This document shows, in pieces, positions 61,592 through 64,000 of a stretch of DNA of 64,000 bases. The stretch is taken from positions 1 through 64,000 of the forward strand of contig JAIXMR010000121.1 of the NCBI GenBank assembly GCA_025677835.1, in the 5' to 3' direction. This stretch comes from Sporodiniella umbellata. Lineage: Eukaryota > Mucoromycota > Mucoromycetes > Mucorales > Rhizopodaceae. How positions within the stretch are numbered: the stretch's first letter is position 1; each line of letters opens with the position of its first letter. The position numbers and the translations under genes are program-made. The notes beneath the pieces were generated by a model. The model had not been told where the DNA came from and did no database searches. It worked only from the letters and a program-made list of their open reading frames with translations.

Positions 61592-62939
61592 GTCAAAATG
61601 GACTGGTTTTGTAAAACCTTTTCTTTATTTTTATAAAGTGTTTTTTTAGAAAAAAAAAATAGTAATAAAAATATCCTTCTCAAATGTGAAACAAGATCTT
61701 TACATGTCGCTCTCAACAAATCCTTTCTTTATTTGTGTATAAATCAGAGGAAGTACATAGGTCTTGCTGATTAGTTTATTGACAATGCAGGTCACCCCCT
61801 TTTTTTTTTTTTTTTAACAACACTGTTTTAGACACCTATCGGAATTTTTCGTTTGCTGTTCGTTTGTATAGCTTATTTTTTTTATGTCTTCATTTACTTG
61901 TGTATTTTTAATTGCACTACTTGTACTATCTTTACGGCTTACAGTCTGCGGAATTCTGGCCTTTTCACTGGTATCTAGGTTTACCCTTTGTTTTTTTTTT
62001 TGCCCTTTCCGAAAACTAGATGCCTTATGCGCCGGAAAGTTCTATCTGCAAATATAGCAAATACTTAGCGACAACTTCTCCAGTGATTTCAATACCTGAA
62101 TCTAAGATAACATATGATTTGGCTTTAGATGCTGCTTTGTAATTCAAAAATGAAAGTAGTAGATACCAACTCACGTGTTTTATATTTCAATCTGTGCAAA
62201 AACAAAACGAAACAAGAGCCGTTAACTTAACAGTATACACTCTTTGCATAATGTACAAACAAGCATAGTTTCACTTAGTCTTACATACACTCAATAATCC
62301 GACTTTCTAATCAAGAGTATTGGTTTTTAAGAAAATTACTGGTCTAAGTATTTGAAAAGACAAAAGGAGCGGGAGCCGAGCACAAAAACAATTTTTAGTA
62401 AGGCCCATTTCTCAGAAAAAATAAACTATAGAGTGTATATCACCGTCATTTCAATGTTAGCCTAAGGCCTAGACGTCTGCTATTGTTTGAGTTGCATAAA
62501 TCAGTATCTATCTATCCCGATTAGTTTTTTTTTACAAAGCCGCTAGCCTCTTGTTATGCTATCTGCATGTATTTCACCAGTCAAGTATGAAAATAAAAAA
62601 GCCACTAAGGTATGAGACTTGGAGTGCTACATCTACTTACAACAGTGAACACTTTGTATGTAAAACATTATGTTTTATAAATCTACAGCTTTATATATAT
62701 ATATATATATATGAAAAAGGCGCCTTTTCTTTAAAAAAAAATTAAAATGCTAGACAATTATTAGCAAGCAGTAACAACGTTACATAGCATATTTTTATTT
62801 GTTTACATCAAAACGTCTACTTGAAAAAATGCAGGGTGAAAGTCTATCAAACGCCAAAACATTTAGACCAGAGGCTATATAAAGCTTTATTTTATTTTTT
62901 TTTATTTTTTTATTATTGCAATTCTTCTGCTATTAAAAC
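61592..62939. other. Intergenic region upstream of the repeat protein gene
   Basis: AT-rich spacer with a T run at 61799 and a (TA)n stretch near 62692. It holds the KGD1 3' UTR and the promoter of the repeat gene. No other gene seen. Confidence 0.55.
62876..62883 (+). promoter_or_regulatory. TATA box of the secreted repeat protein gene
   Basis: TATATAAA lies 64 bp upstream of the ATG. This spacing suggests a strong, regulated promoter with a short leader. Confidence 0.6.
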
Positions 62940-64000
62940 ATGCGTTCTAACTTATTCATCACCCTTACTGCTGCCTGCTTGATCTGTGCTAGTTTGGCTA
63001 GACCTATAAATAACAAAACCAGTCTCAATACTGAGGTGCAAATTGAAAGGTCATTAAATCGGCGTGTAGATACTACATCTGCTTTTGCCGGTACCAAGTC
63101 TCTTGAACCTAATAGCGTTACCTCTGTTGGTGCAAACAATGGCCTTGTTGATGGAGCTGGTAGTCAAGTTCATGATATCGCTCACGGAACTGTCAATGAA
63201 GTTAAAGATATTACAAATGTTGGTCTACCAGATGCTACTGTCAATGTGAAAACTGAAAAGTCATTAAAACGCCGTGTAGATGTCTCTGATACAGTCCACA
63301 GCACTACCGAAACAGCCAATGGTCTTGTTAATGGAGCTGGTAGTCAAGTTCATGATATCGCTCACGGAACTGTCAATGAAGCTAAAGATACTGCAAATGT
63401 TGGTCTACCAGATGCTGCTGTCAATGTGAAAACTGAAAAGTCATTAAAACGCCGTGTAGATGTCTCTGATACAGTCCACAGCACTACCGAAACAGCCAAT
63501 GGTCTTGTTAATGGAGCTGGTAGTCAAGTTCATGATATCGCTCACGGAACTGTCAATGAAGTTAAAGATATTACAAATGTTGGTCTACCAGATGCTGCTG
63601 TCAATGTGAAAACTGAAAAGTCGTTGAAACGCCGTGTAGATGTCTCTGATACAGTCCACAGCACTACCGAAACAGCCAATGGTCTTGTTAATGGAGCTGG
63701 TAGTCAAGTTCATGATATCGCTCACGGAACTGTCAATGAAGCTAAAGATACTGCAAATGTTGGTCTACCAGATGCTGCTGTCAATGTGAAAACTGAAAAG
63801 TCATTGAAACGCCGTGTAGATGTCTCTGATACAGTCCACAGCACTACCGAAACAGCCAATGGTCTTGTTAATGGAGCTGGTAGTCAAGTTCATGATATCG
63901 CTCACGGAACTGTCAATGAAGTTAAAGATATTACAAATGTTGGTCTACCAGATGCTACTGTCAATGTGAAAACTGAAAAGTCGTTGAAACGCCGTGTAGA
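62940..64000 (+). CDS. Secreted tandem-repeat protein with Kex2-type sites, 3' end outside window
   Basis: The frame is open for 353 codons to the window edge. It starts with a signal peptide (MRSNLFITLTAACLICASLA, then RP). A first, divergent unit contains the dibasic site SLNRRVD. Near-identical 60-residue units follow, each ending in EKSLKRRVD, with KRR at 63267, 63447, 63627, 63807 and 63987. Each unit carries VSDTVHSTTETANGLVNGAG and VHDIAHGTVNE, has no cysteine and is predicted amphipathic and helical. This is the architecture of Kex2-processed repeat proteins such as pheromone precursors, fungal repellent peptides and some symbiont effectors. I know of no named family with this repeat. 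A LEA-like stress protein is the main alternative. Function unknown. Confidence 0.88.
   Translation, partial: MRSNLFITLTAACLICASLARPINNKTSLNTEVQIERSLNRRVDTTSAFAGTKSLEPNSVTSVGANNGLVDGAGSQVHDIAHGTVNEVKDITNVGLPDATVNVKTEKSLKRRVDVSDTVHSTTETANGLVNGAGSQVHDIAHGTVNEAKDTANVGLPDAAVNVKTEKSLKRRVDVSDTVHSTTETANGLVNGAGSQVHDIAHGTVNEVKDITNVGLPDAAVNVKTEKSLKRRVDVSDTVHSTTETANGLVNGAGSQVHDIAHGTVNEAKDTANVGLPDAAVNVKTEKSLKRRVDVSDTVHSTTETANGLVNGAGSQVHDIAHGTVNEVKDITNVGLPDATVNVKTEKSLKRRV
63087..64000 (+). repeat. 180-bp coding tandem repeat array, continues past the window
   Basis: At least four complete 180-bp periods are visible (the TCAATGTGAAAACTGAAAAG block recurs at 63241, 63421, 63601, 63781 and 63961). Units differ at a few sites that alternate, V-K-D-I-T-N against A-K-D-T-A-N, giving a 360-bp higher-order period. 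The unit nearest the start is more diverged. Confidence 0.92.

Noticed and set aside
5900..62000. A/T homopolymers as tails of retrotransposed elements
   Set aside because: No flanking target-site duplications, reverse-transcriptase frames or repeated neighbouring sequence could be seen; the runs also occur inside introns.
63087..64000. CRISPR array or satellite DNA
   Set aside because: The 180-bp units are coding in one continuous frame with a signal peptide, and there are no short direct repeats with unique spacers.

Overview
The window reads as nuclear DNA of an early-diverging filamentous fungus, most likely Mucoromycota (Mucorales-like). The evidence is short GT-AG introns (mostly 45-100 nt), AT-rich spacers full of 15-36 nt A or T runs, a trifunctional TRP1 without introns, and genes that many ascomycetes and yeasts lack (muskelin, RalGAP-beta, a Tonsoku/TONSL-like protein, a FYR-domain protein). 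I assembled gene models by hand by joining reading frames at plausible splice sites. The exon sums of the named complete models are divisible by three, except two genes that carry a net frame break.

Layout: 0-6 kb: 3' part of VPS4, a poorly resolved gene, a coiled-coil gene and a convergent muskelin. 7.6-16 kb: homeodomain protein, ribosomal protein eL6, DHHC palmitoyltransferase, a small membrane protein, a FYRN/FYRC protein, the Rag GTPase GTR1 and the iron-sulfur carrier ISA1 (these last two divergent). 16.6-28 kb: NOT4, TTC1-like TPR protein, C2H2 factor, DEP-DH-PH RhoGEF, TRP1 and a 2H-phosphoesterase-like protein. 28-40 kb: KAE1, HSP10, RalGAP-beta, fatty-acid 2-hydroxylase, BAHD-type acyltransferase and IAH1 esterase. 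41-55 kb: arrestin-like adaptor with a PPxY motif, an unknown small gene, 2-Cys peroxiredoxin, TONSL-like protein, cyclophilin and a CSC1/OSCA-type channel. 55-64 kb: fungal transcription-factor domain protein, 2-oxoglutarate dehydrogenase E1, and at the right edge an open-ended secreted protein built of near-identical 180-bp repeats punctuated by dibasic KRR sites.

Most genes are unrelated housekeeping functions and I see no metabolic operon-like cluster. Shared themes are nutrient and small-GTPase signalling (GTR1, RalGAP-beta, RhoGEF, NOT4, muskelin/CTLH), mitochondrial function (ISA1, HSP10, KGD1) and ester metabolism (BAHD acyltransferase next to IAH1).

The most novel item is the Kex2-type tandem repeat secretory protein at 62940 to the window end, which continues beyond it. 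Other points worth attention are a 15-nt microexon carrying the catalytic serine block of IAH1, introns placed within 3-6 nt of the start codon in several highly expressed genes, two frame breaks that coincide with 11-13 nt GT...AG segments, and a TONSL-like protein without ankyrin repeats.
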